Shown: piece by piece, positions 5,579 to 5,846 of the stretch
Layout of the letters: every line of letters begins with the position of its first letter
Position numbering within the stretch: position 1 is the first letter of the stretch
Notes under the pieces: generated by a model
Told to the model about the DNA's origin: nothing
Database searches by the model: none
The model's input: only the letters and a program-made list of their open reading frames with translations
Assembly: GCA_945878965.1 (NCBI GenBank)
Contig: CAMCUJ010000100.1
Coordinates: 1 to 5,846 of the forward strand
Length of the DNA stretch: 5,846 nt
Origin: an uncultured Clostridia bacterium
GTDB lineage: Bacteria > Bacillota > Clostridia > Monoglobales > Monoglobaceae
Direction of reading: 5' to 3'
Position numbers and translations under genes: made by a program

Positions 5579-5846
5579 ATGCAAAGAACTGTTAATGTTA
5601 ATACGCCGGCAACAAGAAATAAGAAAAGTAAAAAGTCGAAAAAAAGCTTTTTATTAAGAATACTTATACTTTCAGCTATAATATATTGTATATCAATCTT
5701 TATAATTCAGCAAGTTTCGCTAAACCGTGCAAATGATGTTATAGCTGAATATAATGAAAAAATTCTTGCCGAAACAGATATAAAAGCACGGCTTACAAAC
5801 GAACTTTCAGAGGTGGATACCGACGAATATCTTATTCAGAAGGCAC
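5579..5846 (+). CDS. divIC: Septum formation initiator DivIC (FtsB-like), 3' end cut off
   Basis: Eighty-nine codons are present before the window ends, with no stop. The product has a short basic cytoplasmic N-terminus (Lys/Arg/Ser-rich, residues 11-27), one membrane helix at about 24-44, and an extracytoplasmic coiled coil (about 46-79, including ANDVIAEYNEKI). It then reaches DTDEYLIQKA, the start of the motif that closes the coiled coil in the DivIC/FtsB family. DivIC joins FtsL and DivIB (FtsQ in other bacteria) in the division complex that activates septal wall synthesis. GAGGG at 5566-5570, 8 nt before the ATG, fixes the start. Its place after yabP-yabQ is the conserved order in B. subtilis and Clostridia. 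FtsL is the main alternative by topology, but the gene order favours DivIC. About 10-50 residues are probably missing. Confidence 0.88.
   Translation, partial: MQRTVNVNTPATRNKKSKKSKKSFLLRILILSAIIYCISIFIIQQVSLNRANDVIAEYNEKILAETDIKARLTNELSEVDTDEYLIQKA

Noticed and set aside
1..5846. CRISPR arrays, insertion sequences, phage or toxin-antitoxin genes
   Set aside because: I saw no regularly spaced repeats, transposase motifs, integrase motifs or paired small ORFs with such features.

Overview
The window reads as AT-rich chromosome of an endospore-forming, probably motile, plant-polymer-degrading member of the Clostridia. The evidence is a yabP-yabQ-divIC sporulation/division cluster, a methyl-accepting chemotaxis receptor, a secreted S-layer-anchored family 5 endoglucanase, strong AGGAG-type ribosome binding sites and near-consensus SigA promoters. 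Surface anchoring of carbohydrate-active enzymes by SLH modules is known in several Clostridia (Monoglobus is one example); the species cannot be named from this window alone.

Layout. Positions 1-140 hold no gene I can support. A tRNA-Thr(CGT) gene lies on the minus strand at 181-256, with its own promoter (277-305) and a terminator hairpin directly after it. A bulged terminator hairpin (358-407) then closes the next minus-strand unit. That unit is a 695-residue chemoreceptor (450-2537) preceded by a 545-residue SLH-GH5 cellulase (2638-4275). The two genes point the same way and are 100 bases apart, with a dyad symmetry between them. The cellulase has a strong predicted promoter at 4502-4529, with a perfect dyad inside its spacer, and a leader of about 220 nt packed with hairpins.

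From about 4550 the plus strand carries a SigE-like promoter, yabP (4620-4904), yabQ (4926-5423), and then a textbook SigA promoter (5437-5465) in front of divIC, which is cut by the window end. This order matches the conserved yabP-yabQ-divIC order of Bacillus subtilis and many Clostridia.

How the parts fit. The cellulase is exported and held on the cell wall by SLH repeats, where it would cut beta-1,4-glucan. The chemoreceptor next to it has an extracytoplasmic double-Cache sensor and could steer the cell, but its ligand is not readable from sequence. YabP and YabQ serve spore cortex formation, while DivIC serves vegetative septation, which explains why divIC has its own promoter. No mobile element, CRISPR array or obviously new multi-gene system is visible. 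The most interesting unexplained structure is the non-coding leader of the cellulase (about 4276-4495) and the dyad in its promoter.
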